Below are positions 1-6,116 of a stretch of 6,279 nt of DNA, in pieces (within the stretch, counting starts at the first letter, position 1; the number at the start of each line of letters is the position of its first letter). The position numbers were made by a program, and so were the translations under genes. The notes under the pieces were generated by a model. That model saw nothing but the letters and a program-made list of their open reading frames with translations. It was not told where the DNA came from and made no database searches. The DNA is from JBBQKF01 sp964549475 (GTDB lineage Bacteria; Bacillota; Clostridia; Saccharofermentanales; UBA5734), in NCBI GenBank assembly GCA_964549475.1, contig CAZJXH010000224.1:1-6279 (forward strand), read 5' to 3'.

Positions 1-590
1 GCCTGCATGCGGCGGATATTCTCATTTACAAGGCCGTTTTTGTCCCGGTTGGCGAAGACCCGCTGCCCCATCTGGAATTAACACGGGAAATCGCCCGCCG
101 CGTTAATTTCCTCTATCAGGAGGTTTTCCCCGAACCGCAGCCGTTATTGACCGCAGCCAAAGTGCTGCCCGGCACCGATGGCCGTAAAATGTCCAAAAGC
201 TATGGCAATACCATCGCCTTGTCCGACAAACCCGACGAAGTAAAGAAAAAAGTGATGGGCATGCTCACCGATCCTGCAAGAATAAGGAAAGATGACCCCG
301 GCCATCCGGATATCTGCACGGTCTATTCCTTCCAGAAGGTTTTCCGCGAAAACGAAACCGATGAGATCTGGACCGCATGCGAAGGCGGAAAGATCGGCTG
401 TGTCCAATGTAAAAAAATGCTGGCGGAAGCACTGGAGAAATTCCACACACCGATCTACGAAAAGCGGACCACGCTGCTTTCCAACCGATCCTTATTAAAA
501 GACATCATCACAGAAGGATCGGACCGGGCCCGTGAAAAAGCAAATGAAACGATGTCGGAAGTAATGTCTGCTGTTAAAATAGGTCTATAG
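1..590 (+). CDS. trpS: Tryptophanyl-tRNA synthetase, C-terminal 195 residues (5' end outside window)
   Basis: This class I aminoacyl-tRNA synthetase charges tRNA-Trp with tryptophan in the cytoplasm. The reading frame is open from base 3 and runs in from outside the window, so the HIGH-motif half is not visible. Seen here are AADI (9-20), whose Asp corresponds to the indole-recognising Asp of bacterial TrpRS, then VPVGED followed by LPHLELTREIARRVN, then the KMSKS loop within GRKMSKSYGN (KMSKS at 186-200), then the C-terminal helical region with DDPGHPDICTVYSF and IGCVQCKK. The last residues are typical for the family (total usually about 330 aa). The TTG at 147 is an internal Leu codon, not a start. 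One oddity is that the Gln usually following GED is Pro (codon 60-62). The gene ends 24 bp before the scpA start and is probably co-transcribed with it. Confidence 0.96.
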   Translation, partial: LHAADILIYKAVFVPVGEDPLPHLELTREIARRVNFLYQEVFPEPQPLLTAAKVLPGTDGRKMSKSYGNTIALSDKPDEVKKKVMGMLTDPARIRKDDPGHPDICTVYSFQKVFRENETDEIWTACEGGKIGCVQCKKMLAEALEKFHTPIYEKRTTLLSNRSLLKDIITEGSDRAREKANETMSEVMSAVKIGL

Positions 591-601
591 CCGGGAATGA
601 T

Positions 602-608
602 AAAGGAG
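602..608 (+). promoter_or_regulatory. Ribosome binding site deciding the scpA start
   Basis: AAAGGAG ends 6 bases before the ATG at 615. The upstream in-frame ATG at 597 has only a weak GGGA-like sequence close before it, and choosing it would place this good Shine-Dalgarno sequence inside the coding region. I therefore prefer 615 as the start. Confidence 0.75.
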
Positions 609-614
609 AGACCA

Positions 615-1637
615 ATGCCGGAAGAAAGCTCGTTTCCTGTAAATTTCGAACAAGATAGGAAAGAAGAGAAAAATCTGGAAGAAAATCTGGAAGAAAAACT
701 GGAGGAAAAGCCTGAAGGCAAGGCCTCTTCCAGCCCTGCCACGAATGAAAGCGCTCCCGAAAAAATATTTTATGGCAAAGATTTTCATGATAAGAATTAT
801 AACGATAAAAATGTTCCCGATAAAGGTGCTCCGGATCTTAAAATGGAAAATTTCGAAGGACCTCTGGACCTCCTTTGCTATTTGATTGAAAAAAACAAAA
901 TCAATATTTATGATATCCCGATCGCGACCATCACGGACCAGTATCTGGAATACATCGCCACCATCCCGATCATTGATCTGGACTTCATGAGTGAATTCCT
1001 GGTCATGGCCTCGACCCTTTTGCACATGAAATCCCGGCTGCTGCTGCCGTCAAAACAGAACGAGACGGTTTCCGCTGAAGAAGATCCAAGAGAAGAGCTG
1101 GTGATGAAATTACTGGAATACCGCCGCTGCAAAGCACTGGCAAGCGAATTGAGAGAACGGCACGATACCTATGGAAAGTGTGTTTATCGACTGCCGGAGA
1201 CCGCGCGGAGTCTTGGCCTTCCAGCCATGAGAATCCAGGAGGAATTCGGCATCGAGGAATTCTACCGGGCCTGTAAAGCCGTTGCAGAGCGCAACGAAAT
1301 CCGATTTTTCGATGTATCGAACAAAATCATGCATTTGCTGCGCAGAGAAAAGATCTCACTGAAAGAAAAAATGAAAGCCATCTGGAATCAAGTGGTCAAC
1401 AAGACACGGGTATTTTTCAATGAACTGTTTCCAAGCACAGAAACATCAAAAGCAGAACGGGTGGTTGGATTTCTGGCTTTGCTGGAACTGCTGAAGCTCG
1501 ACCGCATCACAGCAAAACAGGAAGGTCCGTTCGATGTCATCCTGATCGAATGCGATCCGGCAACAGTCAAAGGCGACGAGCAGATTTTTGACCGGCATTA
1601 CACAAAAGAAAAATTTGAGGAGATAGCATACCTATGA
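615..1637 (+). CDS. scpA: Segregation and condensation protein ScpA (kleisin) with long charged N-terminal extension
   Basis: ScpA is the kleisin subunit of the bacterial SMC condensin. It bridges the SMC heads and binds an ScpB dimer, acting on the nucleoid in chromosome compaction and segregation. The protein has 340 aa from the preferred start at 615; an ATG at 597 would add 6 residues. The family core begins near residue 77 with MENFEGPLDLL, followed by IEKNKINIYDIPIATITDQYLEY, the N-terminal kleisin helices that contact the SMC neck. A central region spans about 145-230. The C-terminal winged helix that binds the SMC cap is at about 280-312 (ERVVGFLALLELLKLDRI). Typical ScpA proteins are about 250 aa, so the first 75 residues are extra. 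They are Glu/Lys/Asp rich, low complexity, contain short tandem repeats and are probably disordered. The stop overlaps the scpB ATG (ATGA), indicating translational coupling. Confidence 0.96.
   Translation: MPEESSFPVNFEQDRKEEKNLEENLEEKLEEKPEGKASSSPATNESAPEKIFYGKDFHDKNYNDKNVPDKGAPDLKMENFEGPLDLLCYLIEKNKINIYDIPIATITDQYLEYIATIPIIDLDFMSEFLVMASTLLHMKSRLLLPSKQNETVSAEEDPREELVMKLLEYRRCKALASELRERHDTYGKCVYRLPETARSLGLPAMRIQEEFGIEEFYRACKAVAERNEIRFFDVSNKIMHLLRREKISLKEKMKAIWNQVVNKTRVFFNELFPSTETSKAERVVGFLALLELLKLDRITAKQEGPFDVILIECDPATVKGDEQIFDRHYTKEKFEEIAYL
672..707 (+). repeat. Three 12-bp in-frame tandem repeats inside scpA
   Basis: AATCTGGAAGAA occurs twice in a row (672-683, 684-695) and is followed by the variant AAACTGGAGGAA (696-707). 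They encode NLEE-NLEE-KLEE, and a further degenerate unit (KPEG) follows. The repeat lies in the nonconserved N-terminal extension of ScpA and is likely a slippage-prone segment. Confidence 0.85.
789..833 (+). repeat. Three 5-residue repeats (DKNYN/DKNVP/DKGAP) inside scpA
   Basis: Residues 59-73 of ScpA read DKNYN, DKNVP, DKGAP. This is a degenerate 15-bp period, each unit beginning GATAA(A/G). It sits just before the conserved kleisin start (MENFEGPLDLL) and forms a charged linker. The DNA units are diverged, so this is an older repeat than the one at 672-707. Confidence 0.6.
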
Positions 1638-2539
1638 GTATAGACATACCGAATATGGAATCCGAAACGGAGAACAGTCCGGATCAGGTGCCGCATATGG
1701 AAATCGAATCAATGGAAGTCATCCGGGATGAAACATCCGATGCCATGCCGCTGCAGCATGAAAATCTCGAGGACTTTCTCCGGCCGGAGAAAGAGGAAGA
1801 AGACGAAGAAGCGCTGTTTGTTCTTCCGCCGGAAGATTCAAAAGCCTCCATCGAAGCCGTTCTTTTTGCGGCGGGGGATCCGGTTTCTCTGGATCGAATC
1901 GCCTCGATATTAGGATATGATAAAGAAAAAACCCGGAAAATACTCCTTGAAATGATGGAAGAAAGCAAATACAACAGAAAAAGCGGGCTGCAAATACGCC
2001 AGCTTGACGAAGATTACACGATTTCCACCAAGCCGTCCATGAGTCCGGTTCTTCAACGCCTTTTCCTGCCCCGGAACCGTCCTCCAATGACACAGGCCGC
2101 ATACGAAACCCTTTCCATCATCGCCTACAACCAGCCCGTGACAAGATCGCAGGTCGAAGCGGTAAGGGGAGTGAGCAGCGACAGCATCATCGCAAGACTG
2201 CTGGAGAAAAATCTGATACAAGAATGCGGAACGCTGGATGCGCCAGGGCGTCCGACTTTATTTGAAACGAGTGAATTGTTTCTGAAGGAATTCGGATTGT
2301 CTTCAGTAAGAGAACTGCCTCCGATGGATATGATGATGTATGGGACATTGCGTGATATGGAGACATCCCTGTCGACTGCTTCCGGATCGAAACAGGACAA
2401 TCAGATCACCATTGAGCAGATTACAGAAATCATTCTGCCGGAAAACGAACGTTCCGGTCTTTCTGCCGAACAGGAGAAGGTTGATTCCGAAGAAATCATC
2501 AACATATCAAATGCCATATTCGGCGAGCAGAAAGAATAA
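1634..2539 (+). CDS. scpB: Segregation and condensation protein ScpB with acidic N- and C-terminal extensions
   Basis: ScpB forms a dimer of paired winged-helix domains that wraps around the middle of ScpA in the SMC-ScpAB condensin. The protein has 301 aa. The conserved core runs from about residue 69 (KASIEAVLFAAGDPVSLDRIA) through MTQAAYETLSIIAYNQPVTR (152-171), VEAVRGVSSDSIIARLLEKNLI (174-195), to the signature GRPTLFETSELFLKEFGL (205-222). Family members are usually about 180-220 aa. Here residues 1-68 are very acidic (an EKEEEDEE run near 52-59), and about 70 residues follow the core; both tails look disordered. The ATG overlaps the scpA TGA by four bases. GAGGAG at 1617-1622 lies 11 bases upstream, a slightly long spacing that fits coupled translation. 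It is the last gene of the trpS-scpA-scpB unit; a 215-bp AT-rich gap follows. Confidence 0.95.
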   Translation: MSIDIPNMESETENSPDQVPHMEIESMEVIRDETSDAMPLQHENLEDFLRPEKEEEDEEALFVLPPEDSKASIEAVLFAAGDPVSLDRIASILGYDKEKTRKILLEMMEESKYNRKSGLQIRQLDEDYTISTKPSMSPVLQRLFLPRNRPPMTQAAYETLSIIAYNQPVTRSQVEAVRGVSSDSIIARLLEKNLIQECGTLDAPGRPTLFETSELFLKEFGLSSVRELPPMDMMMYGTLRDMETSLSTASGSKQDNQITIEQITEIILPENERSGLSAEQEKVDSEEIINISNAIFGEQKE

Positions 2540-2563
2540 TATACTGCTGTAAGAAAGAAATTC

Positions 2564-2593
2564 TCAAATTCAAAAGGAAATTCTTGAATTTGA
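2564..2593. repeat. Perfect 10-bp inverted repeat in the scpB-downstream spacer
   Basis: TCAAATTCAA (2564-2573) and TTGAATTTGA (2584-2593) are exact reverse complements separated by 10 bases. No T-run follows and the stem is almost all A-T, so it is a poor intrinsic terminator. It more resembles an operator or a weak RNA hairpin. The octamer GAAATTCT is also directly repeated at 2557-2564 and 2577-2584, giving a mixed direct/inverted structure. Confidence 0.6.
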
Positions 2594-2622
2594 AAGCAAA
2601 TAATGATGAATTTGATAAAAGA

Positions 2623-2637
2623 AATTTTCTGAAATTT
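2623..2637. promoter_or_regulatory. Candidate CodY box
   Basis: The 15 bases AATTTTCTGAAATTT match the known CodY consensus AATTTTCWGAAAATT at 14 of 15 positions; only position 13 differs (T for A). The site lies about 45-60 bp upstream of the transcription start predicted from the -10 box at 2672. CodY senses branched-chain amino acids and GTP in Firmicutes. That would be a sensible input for a cluster handling acyl-CoA/2-oxo acid carboxyl transfer, but the region is AT-rich, so chance matches are easier than usual. Binding is inferred. Confidence 0.5.
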
Positions 2638-2648
2638 TCATTTTACTA

Positions 2649-2677
2649 TTCCTTTATTTATGGTATTGAACTATAAT
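2649..2677 (+). promoter_or_regulatory. Likely promoter of the carboxyltransferase operon (TATAAT -10)
   Basis: TATAAT at 2672-2677 is a perfect sigma-A -10 box. The hexamer 17 bp upstream, TTCCTT (2649-2654), is a poor -35 match (TT only) and there is no TG extension, so the promoter would need help or be weak. The predicted start is near 2684, giving a leader of about 70 nt before the ATG at 2755. The position in the only large gap between the condensin genes and the carboxylase genes supports it. Confidence 0.55.
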
Positions 2678-2691
2678 TACGCTGGAGGGAA

Positions 2692-2751
2692 ATGGTATTC
2701 TTCTTCTCCGATTTTTTATTATATTACGCAAATGATTCAGCAATGAGGTGA
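2692..2751 (+). CDS. Doubtful 19-codon leader ORF (hydrophobic peptide)
   Basis: An ATG at 2692 preceded by GGAGGG (2684-2689) opens a 19-residue ORF beginning MVFFFSDFLLYYAND. Its TGA (2749-2751) falls at the Shine-Dalgarno of the next gene, ending 3 bases before that ATG. The arrangement would allow translational coupling. However, the predicted transcription start lies almost on the GGAGGG, the AGGG-ATG spacing is very short, and no family is recognised. It may be chance. Confidence 0.15.
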   Translation: MVFFFSDFLLYYANDSAMR

Positions 2752-2754
2752 AAA

Positions 2755-4221
2755 ATGAGCTCACGTGAAAAAATGAATGAATTCGTGCAAAAAAAATCAT
2801 CTGTTTCCGATACAGAAAACAGAGCGAAAAGCGGGGTCTGCATTGAACGGATCCGGAGTCTGCTTGACAAAGAAAGCTTTGTCGAAGTGAACCAGTTTGT
2901 CCAGTCGCGTGGATTTTCCTTTGGATTCGACCGCGAAAAAATTGACGGGGACGGAGTAATCACCGGGTATGGGACTGTATCGGGCCGGCTGGTTTTTGTA
3001 GCAAGCCAGGATCCAACGGTATATGCCGGATCGATGGGCCAGATGCATGCAGAAAAGATCAGCGGGATTATCCAAATGGCCATCCAGTCAAAATCTCCTT
3101 TTATCGGGATTTATGATACCGGCGGCGCCAGGATCGAAGAGGGCATTCTTGCTTTGGAAGGACTTGCCGGTGTGCTTTCCAGCCTCAATGAGGCTTCTGC
3201 CCAGATTCCGACCTTTGCCGCGATTATGGGACCTTGCCCTGGCGGAAGCGCATTTGCCGCCAGCCTGAGTCATTTCCGGATTATGGCCAAGACCGCTTCC
3301 GGCCTTTATATGAACGGACCATCAATTACCGCCGCAACAGAAGGCAAGCCGATCGAACCTTCCGAAATCGGAGGGGCTTTCATCCATTCTACAAAAACCG
3401 GGTTGGCAACGGTAGTATGCGATGATGAAACGGGATGCATGCAGTCGATCAAAACACTGCTGGAATATCTGCCGGATCATCCGGACGATATTGCTGTGGA
3501 CGACGAGACAAACGACGATCCGAACCGGGTGGAGAGCCGATTGGACGAAATCGCGGATTCATTGGACCAGGGATATGATATGGCTGAGATTATTCAGCTT
3601 GTCGCTGATAAAGAATCTGTGTTCGAGATTTCAAAAGAATATGCGACCGGGATGATCACTGCTTTCGCAAAACTGGATGGATTCACCGTTGGAATCATCG
3701 CAAACAAACTGCCGCGGATGGATTCGCCCATGGCGAAAAAAGCAACCGCGCTTATTGCATTCTGCGATACTTTCCAAATTCCTGTGATATCCTTTGTCGA
3801 CTGCGAAGGGTTTGCCATTGGAATCGAGAAAGAACATTCGGATATCATTTTCAGCGGTGCGGAGCTCTATCGTGCGATGGATTCCAGCTGTTCTCCGAGA
3901 ATCGGGATTCTTGTCGGAAAAGCGATCGGATCGGCTTATCTGACATTGGCAAGCAAACAGTCCGGATGCGATTTTGTTTTTGCATGGCCGACAGCCGAAA
4001 TCGCAGTCGTCTCACCAGATACTGCCGCCAACATCATTTATCGCAAAGAAATCGCGGTTTCCCCCAATCCAATCGCTGCCAGAGCCGATTTTACAAATAA
4101 ATACAGCAAGGAAATTGCTTCTGCTTATGTAGCGTCCTCCCTGGGCCATGTGGACGAGGTCATTATGCCGTCGTCAACCAGGCCGAGGCTGATCAGCTCA
4201 TTGCAAGTATTACTATCTTGA
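2755..4221 (+). CDS. 12S/MmdA-type acyl-CoA carboxyltransferase subunit, divergent
   Basis: This is a carboxyltransferase of the PccB/MmdA/transcarboxylase 12S family (double crotonase fold, soluble). It moves a carboxyl group between an acyl-CoA and biotin on a carrier protein. It has 488 aa, slightly shorter than the usual 510-520. The N-terminal half holds ERIRSLLDKESFVE (31-44), GDGVITGYGT (65-74), GSMGQMHAEKI (92-102), GGARIEEG (123-130) and GPCPGGSAF (159-167). The C-terminal half holds FCDTFQIPVISFVDCEGF (336-353), GKAIGSAY (388-395) and WPTAEIAVVSP (411-421), with RPRLI near the end. Several signature positions differ: SLxGYG is ALEGLA, the usual DVPGFLPG is DCEGFAIG, and GGAY is GSAY. 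The substrate (methylmalonyl-, malonyl-, glutaconyl-CoA or other) cannot be settled from this. The start has GAGGTG 4 bases upstream. The carrier and 5S genes follow closely, so it is likely the first gene of a three-gene operon, possibly under CodY. Confidence 0.9.
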   Translation: MSSREKMNEFVQKKSSVSDTENRAKSGVCIERIRSLLDKESFVEVNQFVQSRGFSFGFDREKIDGDGVITGYGTVSGRLVFVASQDPTVYAGSMGQMHAEKISGIIQMAIQSKSPFIGIYDTGGARIEEGILALEGLAGVLSSLNEASAQIPTFAAIMGPCPGGSAFAASLSHFRIMAKTASGLYMNGPSITAATEGKPIEPSEIGGAFIHSTKTGLATVVCDDETGCMQSIKTLLEYLPDHPDDIAVDDETNDDPNRVESRLDEIADSLDQGYDMAEIIQLVADKESVFEISKEYATGMITAFAKLDGFTVGIIANKLPRMDSPMAKKATALIAFCDTFQIPVISFVDCEGFAIGIEKEHSDIIFSGAELYRAMDSSCSPRIGILVGKAIGSAYLTLASKQSGCDFVFAWPTAEIAVVSPDTAANIIYRKEIAVSPNPIAARADFTNKYSKEIASAYVASSLGHVDEVIMPSSTRPRLISSLQVLLS

Positions 4222-4229
4222 TAATAAAT

Positions 4230-4234
4230 GGAGG
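4230..4234 (+). promoter_or_regulatory. Ribosome binding site deciding the biotin-carrier start
   Basis: GGAGG lies 8 bases before the ATG at 4243. The earlier in-frame ATG at 4228 overlaps this Shine-Dalgarno and has no ribosome binding site of its own, so 4243 is the better start. The resulting N-terminus (MKKFLISVNGNQYEVDVEE) also matches the known 1.3S-type beginning. Confidence 0.8.
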
Positions 4235-4242
4235 ATAAATCA

Positions 4243-4659
4243 ATGAAAAAATTTCTCATATCCGTGAACGGGAATCAATACGAAGTCGATGTGGAGGAAA
4301 TCACAGGAGGAGCCGGTGAAGCCATGACTCCCCAGGTCAAAATACCGCAGGAAACAAAACCTGCTGCCGCCGAAAAGAAAGTACCTTCCATCCAGCCTGA
4401 AAAGCCAAAACCAGCGGCGCATGCTTCTGCGGCACCAAAGGCCGGATCCGAAACCGTTTCCTGTCCAATGCCTGGAACGATACTGAAAGTCTCGGTGAAA
4501 ATCGGACAGACAGTGAAAAAGAACCAGGTTCTGTGTGTTTTGGAAGCGATGAAAATGGAAAATGAGATTGTATCTCCGCGCGACGCCGTCATTGCAGATG
4601 TCATGATCACAAAAGGCGCGTCTATGAATGCCGGAGACCCTTTAGTTTCATTGGAATAG
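4243..4659 (+). CDS. Biotin carboxyl carrier protein, 1.3S transcarboxylase type
   Basis: This small soluble carrier holds biotin covalently and swings carboxybiotin between the two carboxyltransferases encoded on either side. It has 138 aa. Residues 1-20 (MKKFLISVNGNQYEVDVEE) resemble the N-terminal docking segment of the Propionibacterium 1.3S subunit and of Na+-pump biotin carriers. Residues about 30-70 are a Pro/Ala/Lys linker. Residues about 70-138 form the biotinyl domain, with PMPGTI (75-80) and the biotinylation motif EAMKMEN (101-107), Lys104 being the acceptor, and a closing GDPLVSLE. The gene starts 21 bp after the 12S-like stop and ends 20 bp before the 5S-like start, consistent with one operon. 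It requires a biotin ligase encoded elsewhere. No OadG-like membrane anchor is encoded between these genes. Confidence 0.95.
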   Translation: MKKFLISVNGNQYEVDVEEITGGAGEAMTPQVKIPQETKPAAAEKKVPSIQPEKPKPAAHASAAPKAGSETVSCPMPGTILKVSVKIGQTVKKNQVLCVLEAMKMENEIVSPRDAVIADVMITKGASMNAGDPLVSLE

Positions 4660-4679
4660 TCCATGGGAGGAGATAAAAA

Positions 4680-6077
4680 ATGGCCAGAGTGAAAATTACC
4701 GAGACGGTTCTGCGTGATGCCCATCAGTCTCTTGCGGCGACCCGTATGACAATCGAAGAGATGAAACCGGCACTGGGCATGCTGGACAAGGTCGGATACA
4801 ATGCATTGGAATGCTGGGGGGGAGCGACATTTGACTCCTGCGTCAGATTTTTGAACGAAGATCCCTGGGAACGCCTCCGCACCATCCGGACCGCATGCCC
4901 GAATACGAAGCTTCAAATGCTTCTGCGCGGTCAGAATCTGCTGGGATACAAGCATTATGCAGATGATGTCGTGGAATATTTTGTCCGGAAATCCATCGCA
5001 AACGGGATCGATATCATTCGGATTTTTGATGCACTGAATGATTTCCGAAATATCGAAAAAGCGATGGAAGCCACCATCAAGGAAGGCGGACATGCCCAGG
5101 GCTGTATTTGTTATACGACAAGCCCTGTCCACACTACCGAAAAGTTCGTCGCTGACGCGAAACGGCTGGAGGATATGGGTGCGAATTCTGTCTGCATCAA
5201 GGACATGGCCGGACTGTTGCTTCCGATGGAAGCCTTTGAACTGGTAAAAGCGCTCAAATCCACATTGAATGTGCCGGTTGAGCTTCATACCCATTATACA
5301 AGCGGAGTCGGGTCCATGACCTATCTGAAAGCGATTGAAGCGGGATGCGACATCGTGGATTGCGCCATCAGCCCTCTCGCTCTTGGCACATCCCAGCCGC
5401 CGACAGAGCCGCTTGTCGCGACACTGGCGGGAACGCAGTATGACACAGGGCTTTCACTGGATAAATTGTCGGATATCGCTGCTTATTTTACCATCATAAG
5501 GGAGAAATGGCTGAAATCCGGACTTTTAGACCCAAAGATGCTGGGTGTTGATGTCAATGCGCTTCGATACCAGGTTCCGGGTGGAATGCTGTCCAATCTT
5601 GTCTCCCAATTGAAACAGGCAGGGAAAATTGATCAGTTGAATGCCGTACTGGAAGAGGTTCCCCGTGTCCGGAAGGATTTCGGATATCCGCCATTGGTTA
5701 CGCCCTCCAGCCAGATTGTCGGAACACAGGCCGTGATGAATATTATTACCGGGGAACGCTACAAAATGGTCCCCAAAGAATCCAAAGCGATGGTGAAAGG
5801 CGAATATGGCCTTCCTCCGGCTCCGATCAGCGAAGAGATCTATAAGAAAATCCTTGGGGAAGAGAAACCGATTACCGGGAGACCGGCCGATCTGATCGCA
5901 CCCGAACTGGAAAATACACGCAAAGAAGTGGCGGAATACCTTGAACAGGAAGAAGATGTCCTGACATGGGCGATGTTCCCGCAAGTAGCGGAGAAATATT
6001 TTAAAGTAAGAAGAGCCAGGAAGCACAAGATCGATACTTCTATCGGCGGGATTGAAACCGGAATCCAGCCGGTGTGA
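4680..6077 (+). CDS. oadA: 5S/OadA-type carboxyltransferase (oxaloacetate decarboxylase alpha-like, no biotin domain)
   Basis: This TIM-barrel, metal-dependent carboxyltransferase transfers CO2 between biotin and pyruvate/oxaloacetate, as in transcarboxylase 5S, oxaloacetate decarboxylase alpha and the pyruvate carboxylase CT domain. It has 465 aa. Active-site elements are RDAHQSLAATRM (12-23; Asp13 metal ligand), CWGGATFD (45-52), LLRGQN (81-86), RIFDALND (114-121), IKDMAG (173-178; Lys174 is the expected carbamylated lysine) and HTHYTSG (203-209; His203 and His205 metal ligands). A conserved C-terminal domain follows, with RYQVPGGM (296-303) and GRPADLI (400-406). Enteric OadA is about 590 aa because it carries a fused biotinyl domain. 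This protein stops naturally before such a domain and would use the carrier gene just upstream. GGAGGAG lies 7 bases before the ATG. The symbol oadA denotes the family; the role could equally be transcarboxylase 5S. Confidence 0.93.
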   Translation: MARVKITETVLRDAHQSLAATRMTIEEMKPALGMLDKVGYNALECWGGATFDSCVRFLNEDPWERLRTIRTACPNTKLQMLLRGQNLLGYKHYADDVVEYFVRKSIANGIDIIRIFDALNDFRNIEKAMEATIKEGGHAQGCICYTTSPVHTTEKFVADAKRLEDMGANSVCIKDMAGLLLPMEAFELVKALKSTLNVPVELHTHYTSGVGSMTYLKAIEAGCDIVDCAISPLALGTSQPPTEPLVATLAGTQYDTGLSLDKLSDIAAYFTIIREKWLKSGLLDPKMLGVDVNALRYQVPGGMLSNLVSQLKQAGKIDQLNAVLEEVPRVRKDFGYPPLVTPSSQIVGTQAVMNIITGERYKMVPKESKAMVKGEYGLPPAPISEEIYKKILGEEKPITGRPADLIAPELENTRKEVAEYLEQEEDVLTWAMFPQVAEKYFKVRRARKHKIDTSIGGIETGIQPV

Positions 6078-6106
6078 TTGACGGGCAAGCGGATTATGGT
6101 TAAAAT
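6078..6106 (+). promoter_or_regulatory. Near-consensus sigma-A promoter just after the 5S gene
   Basis: TTGACG (6078-6083; 5 of 6 to TTGACA) and TAAAAT (6101-6106; 5 of 6 to TATAAT) are separated by exactly 17 bp. It starts at the base following the 5S stop codon. The predicted transcription start is near 6113, only a few bases before the repeated structured element at 6117. This suggests the element is the very 5' end of a new transcript. No terminator is seen between the 5S gene and this promoter, so read-through is also likely. Confidence 0.65.
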
Positions 6107-6116
6107 CATCTTATTA

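Noticed and set aside
147..590. Separate short gene starting at TTG 147
   Set aside because: The frame is open upstream to the window edge with conserved TrpRS sequence, so TTG 147 is an internal Leu codon.
585..1025. Antisense open frame opposite scpA
   Set aside because: The Phe/Ile-rich runs are just the complement of the Lys/Glu-rich ScpA tail; no start signal or homologous motif.
2564..2593. Intrinsic terminator after scpB
   Set aside because: The stem is nearly all A-T with a 10-nt loop and no following T-tract.
4228..4242. Upstream ATG as start of the biotin carrier
   Set aside because: It overlaps the GGAGG that serves the ATG at 4243 and lacks its own ribosome binding site.
4275..5294. 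Long antisense open frame (339 codons) across the biotin carrier and 5S genes
   Set aside because: It lies opposite two genes with full family motifs, has no ribosome binding site or recognisable domain, and its composition (Phe/His/Arg/Ser-rich) is that of an antisense shadow.
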